From REEB481 sp964586595 (GTDB lineage Bacteria > Bacteroidota > Bacteroidia > NS11-12g > UBA955), in assembly GCA_964586595.1 (NCBI GenBank), contig CAZPHB010000024.1, forward strand, positions 1-32,721: 32,721 nt of DNA, read 5' to 3'. The translations under genes were made by a program, and so were the position numbers. This document shows, in pieces, positions 1 through 6,461 of this stretch. The stretch's first letter is position 1, and every line of letters begins with the position of its first letter. The notes beneath the pieces are model-generated. The model was not told where the DNA came from. It was given only the letters and a program-made list of their open reading frames with translations, and did no database searches.

Positions 1-25
1 GGTTCGACTCCGATATTCTCCACCA
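1..25 (+). tRNA. 3' end of a tRNA, probably tRNA-Ala (cut by window edge)
   Basis: Only the T-loop side and the acceptor end are in the window. The readable parts are the T-loop, the 3' T-stem strand CCGAT, the 3' acceptor strand ATTCTCC (15-21), discriminator A22 and an encoded CCA (23-25). The T-arm and acceptor match the pattern I know from Bacteroidota tRNA-Ala genes. The same sequence recurs at 357-381, where more of the tRNA is visible. The anticodon lies outside the window, so the isotype is inferred. It is also unknown whether this upstream copy is intact. Confidence 0.6.
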
Positions 26-55
26 ACCCGACGCCCCAAAGCGTCGGGTTTTTTT
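25..55 (+). terminator. Rho-independent terminator after the tRNA (copy 1)
   Basis: A 10-bp inverted repeat (AACCCGACGC / GCGTCGGGTT) encloses a CCCAAA loop and runs into a T tract. It starts at the CCA end of the tRNA and lies upstream of the first GIY-YIG gene. That gene would therefore need its own promoter or read-through. Confidence 0.85.
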
Positions 56-79
56 ATGACTTACTAAAAAGGGAGTATT

Positions 80-325
80 ATGTTTTGTTTGTACGTATTG
101 TATTCTGCCTCATTAGATTCTTATTACGTTGGGGAAACGGCAAACCTTGAAGACCGTTTGTATCGTCACAATCATTCAGGGTCGAAGTCAACGAAGAAGG
201 CCAGCGATTGGAAGCTGGTATACACGGAGGAATTTGCCACGCGTGCTGAATCGATGCGCCGTGAACGAGAGGTAAAGGCGAAGAAAAGCCGAAAGTATCT
301 GGAATATCTGATTGGGAAAGGCTAG
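80..325 (+). CDS. Small GIY-YIG nuclease, URI type (tandem copy 1)
   Basis: This 81-residue protein is a stand-alone GIY-YIG nuclease domain of the UvrC/URI kind. The GIY-like strand is YVLYS (5-9), followed by YYVG (15-18), Arg26 and His30 in LEDRLYRHN, and Glu57 in the helix ATRAESMRRERE. These are the positions of the family's catalytic residues. The family cuts DNA by hydrolysis; related domains act in repair, homing and mobile elements, and the role here is unknown. The ATG at 80 follows a purine-rich AAAAAGGGAG, an unusually good ribosome-binding site for this phylum. The stop TAG lies inside GGCTAGAGCG, which is tRNA D-arm sequence, so the gene's natural 3' end has been replaced; copy 2 continues for three more residues. 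Confidence 0.85.
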   Translation: MFCLYVLYSASLDSYYVGETANLEDRLYRHNHSGSKSTKKASDWKLVYTEEFATRAESMRREREVKAKKSRKYLEYLIGKG

Positions 326-381
326 AGCGCCCCGAACTTGCTTCGGGGAGGTCATCGGTTCGACTCCGATATTCTCCACCA
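320..381 (+). pseudogene. 5'-truncated tRNA-Ala-like fragment with abnormal anticodon arm
   Basis: Reading from the D-loop, the piece has GGCTAGAGCG (320-329), a stem CCCCG/CGGGG (330-334, 344-348), variable loop AGGTC, T-arm ATCGG-TTCGACT-CCGAT, acceptor strand ATTCTCC, A378 and CCA (379-381). GGCTAGAGCG, AGGTC and the T-arm are as in Bacteroidota tRNA-Ala. The 5' acceptor strand and the first half of the D-arm are missing; GIY-YIG coding sequence stands there instead. The anticodon loop is AACTTGCTT, nine bases if the stem has 5 bp. If a sixth A-T pair forms, a seven-base loop has C instead of the invariant T at position 33. It is very unlikely to be a working tRNA. Confidence 0.8.
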
Positions 382-412
382 ACCCGACGCCCCAAAGCGT
401 CGGGTTTTTTTT
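381..412 (+). terminator. Rho-independent terminator (copy 2)
   Basis: This is the same 10-bp hairpin as at 25-55, with eight T residues. The ATG of the second GIY-YIG gene begins directly after the T tract, leaving no room for a leader. Confidence 0.85.
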
Positions 413-667
413 ATGTTTTGTTTGTACGTATTGTATTCTGCATCATTAGATTCTTATTACGTTGGGGAAACGGCAAACCTTGAAGACCGTTTGTATCGTC
501 ACAATCATTCAGGGTCGAAGTCAACGAAGAAGGCCAGCGATTGGAAGCTGGTATACACGGAGGAATTTGCCACGCGCGCTGAATCGATGCGCCGTGAACG
601 AGAGGTAAAGGCGAAGAAAAGCCCTAAGTATCTGGAATACCTGATTGGGAAAGGAACAGATTTCTGA
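413..667 (+). CDS. Small GIY-YIG nuclease, URI type (tandem copy 2)
   Basis: This 84-residue near-duplicate of the first copy has the same YVLYS, YYVG, Arg26 and Glu57 positions. Only Arg-to-Pro in the KKSPKYLEYL segment and three extra C-terminal residues (TDF) differ. The few nucleotide differences include silent ones. The ATG at 413 is chosen because it matches copy 1. The frame is open further upstream, but that stretch is tRNA and terminator sequence. About 23 bp that hold the purine-rich ribosome site in copy 1 (about 57-79) are absent here, so translation may be weak. The C-terminus is probably the original gene end, since copy 1 is cut by the duplication junction. Confidence 0.75.
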   Translation: MFCLYVLYSASLDSYYVGETANLEDRLYRHNHSGSKSTKKASDWKLVYTEEFATRAESMRREREVKAKKSPKYLEYLIGKGTDF

Positions 668-894
668 AAATGTGTTACATCGCCGGGATTCTTTGGAGGT
701 CCAATAATTGATGCTGCTCATAGCCAGGGGAAATCACCACCCAAAGCTTCATTTTATGCGCTGCTGCACGGGTCAGGTACAAGGGAAAATACTATCTTCG
801 CGCCCGAGTTTCTAAAGGCTTGGAATCAACTACGGAATCGTCCGTGTGTGCATTCGGTCCTTAGGTTACATTCCCGTCGAAAAAAGAGCATTGC
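668..894. other. Intergenic stretch without a supported gene
   Basis: A plus-strand frame stays open from 668 into the next gene, but it has no ATG and no recognised motif. A tiny ORF at 670-711 begins Met-Cys-Tyr-Ile-Ala-Gly, like a degenerate amidotransferase N-terminus, but it is only 13 residues long. I see no clear promoter for the gene at 895. Confidence 0.4.
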
Positions 895-2112
895 ATGTCA
901 GAACAACAAGAAGAAAAGTCCAAAGTATTGCACGGTTTGCCCGAAGAAGTAATTTTCTGTAAGCGCTGTGTGCAAAATAACCAAAGGCCATCCTCCAGCA
1001 GGGAGTTTGTAAAAAAGGATACAAAAATTGCAACCGTTGGATTTGGTGACGATGGTATTTGCGATGCCTGTAAGTGGTACGAGGAGAAAAAGAAAATTGA
1101 TTGGTCGGAACGCGAAAAAATGTTGCGGGAGCTTTGTGATCGTTACCGTCGCAATGATGGCCGATACGATGTGATTGTTCCTGCCAGTGGTGGGAAAGAC
1201 AGCATCTTTGTCGCCCATCAGCTGAAGTATAAATACAACATGAATCCCTTAACCGTTACCTGGGCTCCCCACATCTACACAGAAATTGGGTGGAAGAACC
1301 TCCAGGCAATGATTAAGGCCGGATTCGACAATATACTTGTTACACCAAACGCAAAAGTGCATGCGCAGCTAACACGGCTCGCGTTTGAACGACTGGTGAA
1401 TCCTTTTCAGCCATTCATCATTGGTCAGAAGAATGTTGCACCCAGGGCAGCATTGCAGTACGAGGTTCCGTTTATCATGTATGGTGAAAACCATGCTGAA
1501 GCGCACAATAAAATTGGTGAGAATTACAGTCCGCTCATGAACATTGAGCACTTCACCAGAGAGCATGAAGAAACAGATCTGTTTTACGGCGGAGTGCACG
1601 TGAGTGAATTGGGTGCGTACGGAATCGACGAGCGAGAATTGTTTCCTTACAAACCTTTGCTGGCCGATCCGGTTAGGAAAGCGGGAATAGAGGTACACTA
1701 CTACAGTTTCTACCACAATTGGAGCCCCATGGAAAATTACTACTACGCTAAAGAACACAGCAGTTTTGAAAGTAATCCCGATGGCCGCAGTGAAGGAACG
1801 TATTCCAAGTTTTCCAGCCTTGACGACCGAATCGACGGACAGCATTACTATACCATGTTTATTAAGTTTGGCCAAGGAAGGGCGATGAATGACGCTTGTC
1901 GCGACATTCGCGATGGATTCATTACCAGAGAAGAGGCTATTGAATTGGTGAACAAGTACGATGGAGAATTTCCGGCCCGATACTTTAACGAAGTGTTGGA
2001 TTACATGGGTATTTCTGAAGAGCGCTACTGGGAAGTGATCGATGGAGCGCGAAGCCCGCATCTCTGGGAAAAACAAGATGGAAAATGGGTATTGAAACAT
2101 AAAGTGCGCTGA
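895..2112 (+). CDS. N-acetyl sugar amidotransferase, WbpG/PseA/WbuX family
   Basis: The 405-residue protein has two Cys-X2-Cys pairs near the N-terminus (Cys22/25, Cys56/59), likely a metal site. A PP-loop ATP-pyrophosphatase motif SGGKDS follows at 98-103. This layout is typical of the family that converts a sugar N-acetyl group to an acetamidino group during LPS, capsule or flagellin glycan synthesis, using ATP and ammonia. Family members take ammonia from a HisH/HisF-like pair, and such a pair lies at 3064-4479. The enzyme would act in the cytoplasm on a nucleotide-linked sugar; the substrate cannot be read from the sequence. A hairpin terminator overlaps the stop codon, so transcription is likely separate from the downstream genes. 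I am confident of the family and less so of the exact sugar. Confidence 0.9.
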   Translation: MSEQQEEKSKVLHGLPEEVIFCKRCVQNNQRPSSSREFVKKDTKIATVGFGDDGICDACKWYEEKKKIDWSEREKMLRELCDRYRRNDGRYDVIVPASGGKDSIFVAHQLKYKYNMNPLTVTWAPHIYTEIGWKNLQAMIKAGFDNILVTPNAKVHAQLTRLAFERLVNPFQPFIIGQKNVAPRAALQYEVPFIMYGENHAEAHNKIGENYSPLMNIEHFTREHEETDLFYGGVHVSELGAYGIDERELFPYKPLLADPVRKAGIEVHYYSFYHNWSPMENYYYAKEHSSFESNPDGRSEGTYSKFSSLDDRIDGQHYYTMFIKFGQGRAMNDACRDIRDGFITREEAIELVNKYDGEFPARYFNEVLDYMGISEERYWEVIDGARSPHLWEKQDGKWVLKHKVR

Positions 2113-2128
2113 GGCACACTTTTTTTTT
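2101..2128 (+). terminator. Terminator overlapping the end of the amidotransferase gene
   Basis: AAAGTG (2101-2106) pairs with CACTTT (2117-2122), and a run of T follows to 2128. The stem starts inside the last codons and spans the TGA. Confidence 0.65.
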
Positions 2129-2295
2129 ACCTGACCCGAAAAGCGTATACCCGGAAAAAAGCGGGCATTTGATTATTGATGCTTCGCGGTAGCGATTGCG
2201 CACTTTTTTTCCTAATTGAAAACCTTAACCTCGAAGAAAAGCTTGCCGCATTTTGGCTTGTGAAACCTGGAATTTGTTAAGGTATTTAATAAAAA

Positions 2296-2327
2296 TTTAA
2301 GAATTTAAGGAAAAATTAATATTTTTG
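2296..2327 (+). promoter_or_regulatory. Possible Bacteroidota-type promoter
   Basis: TATTTTTG at 2320-2327 fits the -7 consensus TAnnTTTG. A TTTA at 2296-2299, 20 bp upstream, approximates the -33 TTTG. The flanks are AT-rich, and the site sits just ahead of the methyltransferase-like frame. This is a motif match only. Confidence 0.4.
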
Positions 2328-2341
2328 ATTCGTCACGGGGC

Positions 2342-3019
2342 TTGTATCAACAACAGGATTTTTTAACAGGGGTTGTCCGGAGGAGCTGGTTTTAAAACTT
2401 AAGGAGGCCGGAACGTACAATAGTTTTATTGAAACAGGAATATTTTATGGAGCGACCACCAGGTGGGCTGCGGGTCATTTCAATGATGTAGTGACCTTTG
2501 AAGCTTCCGAAGAAATATTCAAAAAACTTGATTTTAAAGACTTTACCAATGTGACCACTGTTTTTTGGGGACTCTGCTCAGGAACTTGCCACGTACTTAA
2601 AAGAACCAAGTATCATTTACTTGGATGCTCACACAAGCACCAATGAGTCATTTGATTCCAATCCCCTCATTAAAGAATTGAAAATCATCAATACTGCTGG
2701 TGATCAACACATAATCATTGTAGATGATGCACGCTACTGTACCTCCCCCTGGAACCACTTTGCCTACGGTGAATTGGTAGATATTATACCACTGCTTGGT
2801 GCGCATCACAGATATGTTGTTATTTTTGACGATATGTTGATTGCGGTGCCAAAGACGCATAAGGAATTGTTAGATACCTACATCCGCAAAAGAGCCACCA
2901 ATTACTGGCGCACATACATACAAGAGTTGGAGGCCCGAGAGAAACCGTTCTTAACCTTTACCAAAAATTGGCTCACCCCTCAAGGCGTAAAATCTAAATT
3001 AGGTGTTTTGTACAGATAA
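2342..3019 (+). pseudogene. Frameshifted SAM-methyltransferase-like gene of the glycan cluster
   Basis: Two frames together spell one protein. The first (about 2374-2560) has LVLKLKEAG, FIETGIFYGATTRWAAGHF and VVTFEASEEIF, which look like the AdoMet-binding start of a small methyltransferase family common in sugar clusters. The second (2571-3019) continues with GDSAQELATYL, IIYLDAHT and IIIVDDARYC. The switch lies at T6G4 (2561-2570): one T fewer would join the frames. No ATG begins the first frame. A TTG at 2342 in a third frame reads YQQQDFLTG and would join after one more base change near G4 (2368-2371). The sequence thus suggests one or two indels in homopolymers, meaning real decay or sequencing errors. 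An ATG at 2621 would yield only the C-terminal 132 residues. Confidence 0.7.
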
Positions 3020-3063
3020 TTATTCAAAAAAAAGAGAACATAAAAAGTACACGTTAACAAAGA

Positions 3064-3816
3064 ATGGCCCTAAACAGAATCATCGCAAGGCTCGATATCA
3101 AACAGGAACGCCTGATCAAAGGCATGCATCTGGAAGGTTGGCGTTTCCTTCCTGAATCCCCTCAGAAATATTGTGCTGATTATTACGAACAGGGCATCGA
3201 TGAAATCATTTACGTGGATGTGGTTGCCAGCCTTTATGGTCGCGATAAGCTCACAGAAATTGTGCGCCAAACAACAGACCACGTATTTGTGCCGCTCACT
3301 GCTGGCGGAGGAGTTCGCTCATTGGCTGATGCCACAGATTTACTCCGTTCTGGTGCCGATAAAGTTGCCGTTTGTACAGGCGCCATCAAGGATCCGCAGG
3401 TCATCACCGACATCAGCCGCCGTTACGGGGCTCAATGTTGCGTGGTAAGTATTCAGGCCAAGAAAAATGGCAACCGTTGGGATGCTTATTACGACATTGG
3501 TCGCGAGAACAGCGGGCGTTCAGTGGTTGATTGGGCTCAGGAAGCCGTAGCACTTGGCGCCGGCGAAATTTTGCTCACCAGTATTGATCGGGAAGGTACC
3601 AGAAAAGGATTTGATTTAGCCCTGATTGAAGCAGTGAGTTCCAAGGTCTCTGTACCGGTAATCGCCAGCGGTGGTTTGGGAAGCCCCGAACATGCAGCTC
3701 AGGCATTTAAATCCGGTGCCGACGCTGTGGCAGTTGCTTATGCGTTGCATTATGGAATCACATCCATCCAGGCCATCAAGGAATTTTGCCGAAATGCGGG
3801 AATACCTTTGCGGTAA
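3064..3816 (+). CDS. HisF-like cyclase subunit of the amidotransferase module (HisF2/WbuZ type)
   Basis: This 250-residue (beta/alpha)8 barrel has HisF hallmarks: Asp11 in RLDIK, Lys19, TAGGGVRS (79-86), LLTSIDREGT (170-179) and VIASGGLGS (199-207). In histidine synthesis, HisF makes imidazole glycerol phosphate with ammonia from HisH. Beside a WbpG-type gene, such paralogues are known to channel ammonia to sugar amidination. The position of the second catalytic Asp of true HisF (Asp130 of Thermotoga) is Gln131 here (VVSIQAKK), which fits a paralogue that no longer needs the cyclase reaction. No other his genes are nearby. The hisH-like partner follows after 21 bp. Loss of the catalytic Asp makes a role in histidine synthesis unlikely, though this is an inference. 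Confidence 0.88.
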   Translation: MALNRIIARLDIKQERLIKGMHLEGWRFLPESPQKYCADYYEQGIDEIIYVDVVASLYGRDKLTEIVRQTTDHVFVPLTAGGGVRSLADATDLLRSGADKVAVCTGAIKDPQVITDISRRYGAQCCVVSIQAKKNGNRWDAYYDIGRENSGRSVVDWAQEAVALGAGEILLTSIDREGTRKGFDLALIEAVSSKVSVPVIASGGLGSPEHAAQAFKSGADAVAVAYALHYGITSIQAIKEFCRNAGIPLR

Positions 3817-3837
3817 CCAATACGCTTAGTCCATCTT

Positions 3838-4479
3838 ATGACTCAGAAAATAGGCATCATCGATTATGGCCTCAGCAACCTGTTGAGTATTTACCGTGCT
3901 TTTGCTCATGTGGGTGCCGATGTTTCCATCATTACAGAGGCCAAAACCATAGCAGCCATGGATAAAATCGTCCTTCCCGGTGTTGGTGCATTCCCCGATG
4001 GCATGAGGTTGTTGCATGAATTTGGCTTCGTGGAACCATTGACGGAACATGCCGCATCCGGGAAACCTTTTCTTGGGGTGTGTTTGGGCATGCAAATGAT
4101 GCTTTCCCGAGGCTTTGAAATGGAGGAAACAGCTGGCCTGAACCTTATCCCCGGTGATGTGTTGCCCTTGCCGGCACAGGATGAGGCAGGCAAACCGAAC
4201 AGAATCCCTCACGTTGGTTGGGAGTTTATACGAGAACCGGAACCAGGACGATGGAAGAATACTCCGCTTTCGGAACATGCCGATGCCCACCCGTTCTATT
4301 TTGTACATAGTTTCTATGCCCGACCTGAACATACAGAACATGTATGGGCCGAAGCCGATTTCGCAGGACTTAAATTTGCCGCGGCAATAAGAAAAGGTGT
4401 AGTTTTTGGTACACAGTTTCACCCTGAAAAGAGTGGAAGCCAGGGCCTGGAACTCTTACATGAGTTTGTAAAGCTTTAA
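3838..4479 (+). CDS. hisH: HisH-like glutamine amidotransferase subunit
   Basis: The 213-residue class-I glutamine amidotransferase has the oxyanion strand PGVGAF (48-53), nucleophile Cys82 in GVCLGMQM, and His195 and Glu197 in QFHPEKS, so the triad is complete. PHVGWE (124-129) is a HisH signature. The enzyme should release ammonia from glutamine and pass it through the HisF-like barrel, most likely for the sugar amidotransferase at 895-2112. The gene lies 21 bp after the HisF-like gene and is surely co-transcribed with it. The symbol marks the family only; the pathway here is probably glycan rather than histidine synthesis. Confidence 0.9.
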   Translation: MTQKIGIIDYGLSNLLSIYRAFAHVGADVSIITEAKTIAAMDKIVLPGVGAFPDGMRLLHEFGFVEPLTEHAASGKPFLGVCLGMQMMLSRGFEMEETAGLNLIPGDVLPLPAQDEAGKPNRIPHVGWEFIREPEPGRWKNTPLSEHADAHPFYFVHSFYARPEHTEHVWAEADFAGLKFAAAIRKGVVFGTQFHPEKSGSQGLELLHEFVKL

Positions 4480-4527
4480 TAAGCAGATTATCTGAAGGCT
4501 TTTCACTTTTTTATCCAAACTCGTTGA

Positions 4528-6105
4528 ATGAAGGTTTTTGTCACCGATATTTTTGACGCTCGGTCAGCACAACGCTTGAAGGCAACCAAAGCTGATGCTG
4601 TGTTGTGTAATCAATTAAAGCAGGCGGTTCCCGAAGGTTTACCCATTTTTGATGCGAACAGTGAACGGATTGCAGGTACCTGGGAAGCCTGGAACAGCAA
4701 TGCTCCCGTTATAGCTTCTCTGCTCCACAAAGCACCCGGACTGCGTTATCAACAGGGCATTGATTTAATGCCCGCCATGAAGAAAACGGCTCTTTGGGCA
4801 AATCGTAAATATGGGTACCTCGAAGCCTGGTTGAAAAAGCATCCGGATATGGTTCCGATTTCCGCTCCTGAGTTATATCCCATCAGTCGCCTGAAATTTA
4901 GTTTGAAATACCTCAGGCAATTCCTTCAGTCAAGGCGGCAATCAATTGTTTCCAAAGGGTCAGAAATTCCCAAAGGCGCAACCGTAGCCCTTTGGGTTCA
5001 TGATATGTTTCAATGCAACATCCTGCTTCCAGTTGCGCGGGAGTTGGGTAGGGAACAGGTATGCTGGGTGCTTTCGCCTAAGGCAAAGTTCAAAGTTGAG
5101 GAACTGCAAGAACTCAAAAAGAATTGGAATGTGTGGAAGGCCCCGTCTGCCATGCGCGTTCACATTCCTTTCGTGCCGCTGCATCGTTTGAATAAGCAGG
5201 AACTTTTTTGTCTGAATGCCTGGTTAAACGATTATCAGCAAATTGCTGATAGCTTGTTCTGGGGTGAACAGCTGTTTCAAAGCAAAATTCAGGTATTGGT
5301 GGGCCTGGCACTGGAGAATACGCATGTGGGTCACATCCTTTCTGCCCTTGCGGCAAAGCATGGCAAACATGTTGTAAATACCATGAACGGAATCAAATCG
5401 GCCGAAGCCATCAGCGCCGGAACTACCTTCAGCGCATGGATCGTTTGGGATGAAGCCATGAAACGATTGCTTGTTGAAGAGGTTCAGGTTCCTGAAGCCC
5501 AACTCGTGGTTGCAGGAAGCCTGCAGCAAGATGCATTGGCAAATCCTGAATACACAGGTTCTATGCCCATCTCACCCGAAGAAACCAAGGATAAACTGGT
5601 GATCAGCATTGCGTCTGCCAAAGACTTGCGCTTGGATAAGGTGGAGGCCCTGGAGGCTTTATACTCCTGGGCGAACAAGCATCATGATTGTGTTATACTT
5701 TACAGACCTCATCCATTAGAAACTGAAGATTCTTTATACCTTCCCAAAAATCCGGCATTTCACTTCGAATTGATAAAACTGGGAGTTGCTTCTCGCAAAC
5801 AATCACTCAAAGATCAACTGCTGATCAGCGACCTGGTGATTAACTTCGGAAGCACGGTGAGTATCGAAGCACAGTGGATTGGCACTCCGTGTGTCACCTA
5901 CGAGAAAAAAAACGAGAGCGACCTGTATTGCGTGGATGGGAAAACCTTAATACATGTTGCCGAAAAGGAACAGCTGATCCGAATTCTGGATCAATTGTCC
6001 AAGAAGGCTGCTCCAATGCGGGAAACAAACGGGCGCACTACTATGGCAATGAAGTATGCGCGAATTATTCAATCCTTTACCAACACGAACGTTGTTGTTT
6101 CTTGA
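4528..6105 (+). CDS. Putative GT-B-like surface polysaccharide synthesis protein
   Basis: This 525-residue soluble protein has no signal peptide or membrane segment. Its C-terminal half has LYRPHPLE (391-398) and later LVINFGSTVSIEAQWIGTPCV (about 437-457). That pair of motifs, an RPHP loop followed by a Gly-Ser-Thr/Glu nucleotide-site segment, is seen in capsule and teichoic-type transferases of the GT-B fold. The N-terminal half is not recognised and may bind the acceptor. The gene lies 48 bp after hisH, probably in the same transcript. It would add a sugar or related group to the surface glycan that carries the amidinated residue. A non-enzymatic or epimerase-like role cannot be excluded. 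Confidence 0.6.
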   Translation: MKVFVTDIFDARSAQRLKATKADAVLCNQLKQAVPEGLPIFDANSERIAGTWEAWNSNAPVIASLLHKAPGLRYQQGIDLMPAMKKTALWANRKYGYLEAWLKKHPDMVPISAPELYPISRLKFSLKYLRQFLQSRRQSIVSKGSEIPKGATVALWVHDMFQCNILLPVARELGREQVCWVLSPKAKFKVEELQELKKNWNVWKAPSAMRVHIPFVPLHRLNKQELFCLNAWLNDYQQIADSLFWGEQLFQSKIQVLVGLALENTHVGHILSALAAKHGKHVVNTMNGIKSAEAISAGTTFSAWIVWDEAMKRLLVEEVQVPEAQLVVAGSLQQDALANPEYTGSMPISPEETKDKLVISIASAKDLRLDKVEALEALYSWANKHHDCVILYRPHPLETEDSLYLPKNPAFHFELIKLGVASRKQSLKDQLLISDLVINFGSTVSIEAQWIGTPCVTYEKKNESDLYCVDGKTLIHVAEKEQLIRILDQLSKKAAPMRETNGRTTMAMKYARIIQSFTNTNVVVS

Positions 6106-6131
6106 TGATGAAATAGTTTTTGTATTGACCG

Positions 6132-6452
6132 ATGGACATGGTTACGAAATCAAACATTGGGCACAACATTGAATTTATGAGCATGCGCCAATGTACTTAC
6201 CCCTTGGCTTACCGGGTTACATGCGAAACACGCTTTCCAAAGCAGAAGGAAGGAAGGAAGGAATTTCTGTGAGCCGAGCAGGCCGGCTTCGGCACCCCGA
6301 TTTTGCATTCTATTTACAAAGGTGGGCGTTTGTCGGCTTATGATATTCCGCTCATTCAAGGTGTTGCCTCAAGGTTGAACAAAACCCAATCAATCCTTAC
6401 CAATGATCCCAATCGGATAGCGCTTAACGAAGACATCTTCAAGCGACTGTAA
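6132..6452 (+). pseudogene. Decayed gene tail with an in-frame TGA
   Basis: This stretch between the glycan gene and the WYL regulator holds one frame of 107 codons ending in TAA, broken by a single TGA at 6270-6272. Before the stop it reads CTYPLAYRVTCETRFPKQKE; after it come GFGTPILHSIYKGGRLSAYD and DPNRIALNEDIFKRL. A different frame just upstream (6101-6169) reads DDEIVFVLTDGHGYEIKHW and could join it through a frameshift near 6165. The composition is protein-like, so I read it as the 3' remnant of a lost gene. I do not recognise the family. It converges on the WYL gene with a 9-bp gap. Confidence 0.5.
6246..6263 (+). repeat. AAGG tetranucleotide repeat, 4.5 units
   Basis: Four full AAGG units plus AA lie inside the decayed frame just upstream of the in-frame stop. 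Short tandem repeats of this length can slip, but the frame continues unchanged across it to the TGA. Confidence 0.8.
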
Positions 6453-6461
6453 TTGCAAAAG

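Larger units (their letters stand above)
1..654. repeat. Tandem duplication of a tRNA-3'-end / terminator / GIY-YIG unit
   Basis: Positions 1-320 and 357-654 are near-identical except for a ~23-bp gap in the second copy and a handful of substitutions. The junction is at about 320/321, where GGGAAAGG of the nuclease gene meets CTAGAGCG of the tRNA; the shared bases GG (or GGC) could be microhomology. The tRNA segment 321-356 would match sequence lying just left of the window. A simple tandem duplication explains the layout. Insertion of a mobile cassette into the tRNA gene is the alternative. Confidence 0.85.

Noticed and set aside
78..395. Minus-strand ORFs across the tRNA-like pieces and nuclease genes
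   Set aside because: One reads VENIGVEPMTS, the antisense of tRNA-Ala that is often annotated by mistake. They overlap real features fully.
338..412. Longer start for the second GIY-YIG gene
   Set aside because: The added residues translate tRNA and terminator sequence. The ATG at 413 matches copy 1.
670..711. Thirteen-residue ORF beginning Met-Cys-Tyr-Ile-Ala-Gly, like an asparagine synthase N-terminus
   Set aside because: Too short, with the conserved Gly after Cys replaced by Tyr and no continuation in any frame.
668..958. Open plus-strand frame before the amidotransferase gene
   Set aside because: No start codon and no recognisable motif. It ends inside the next gene in another frame.
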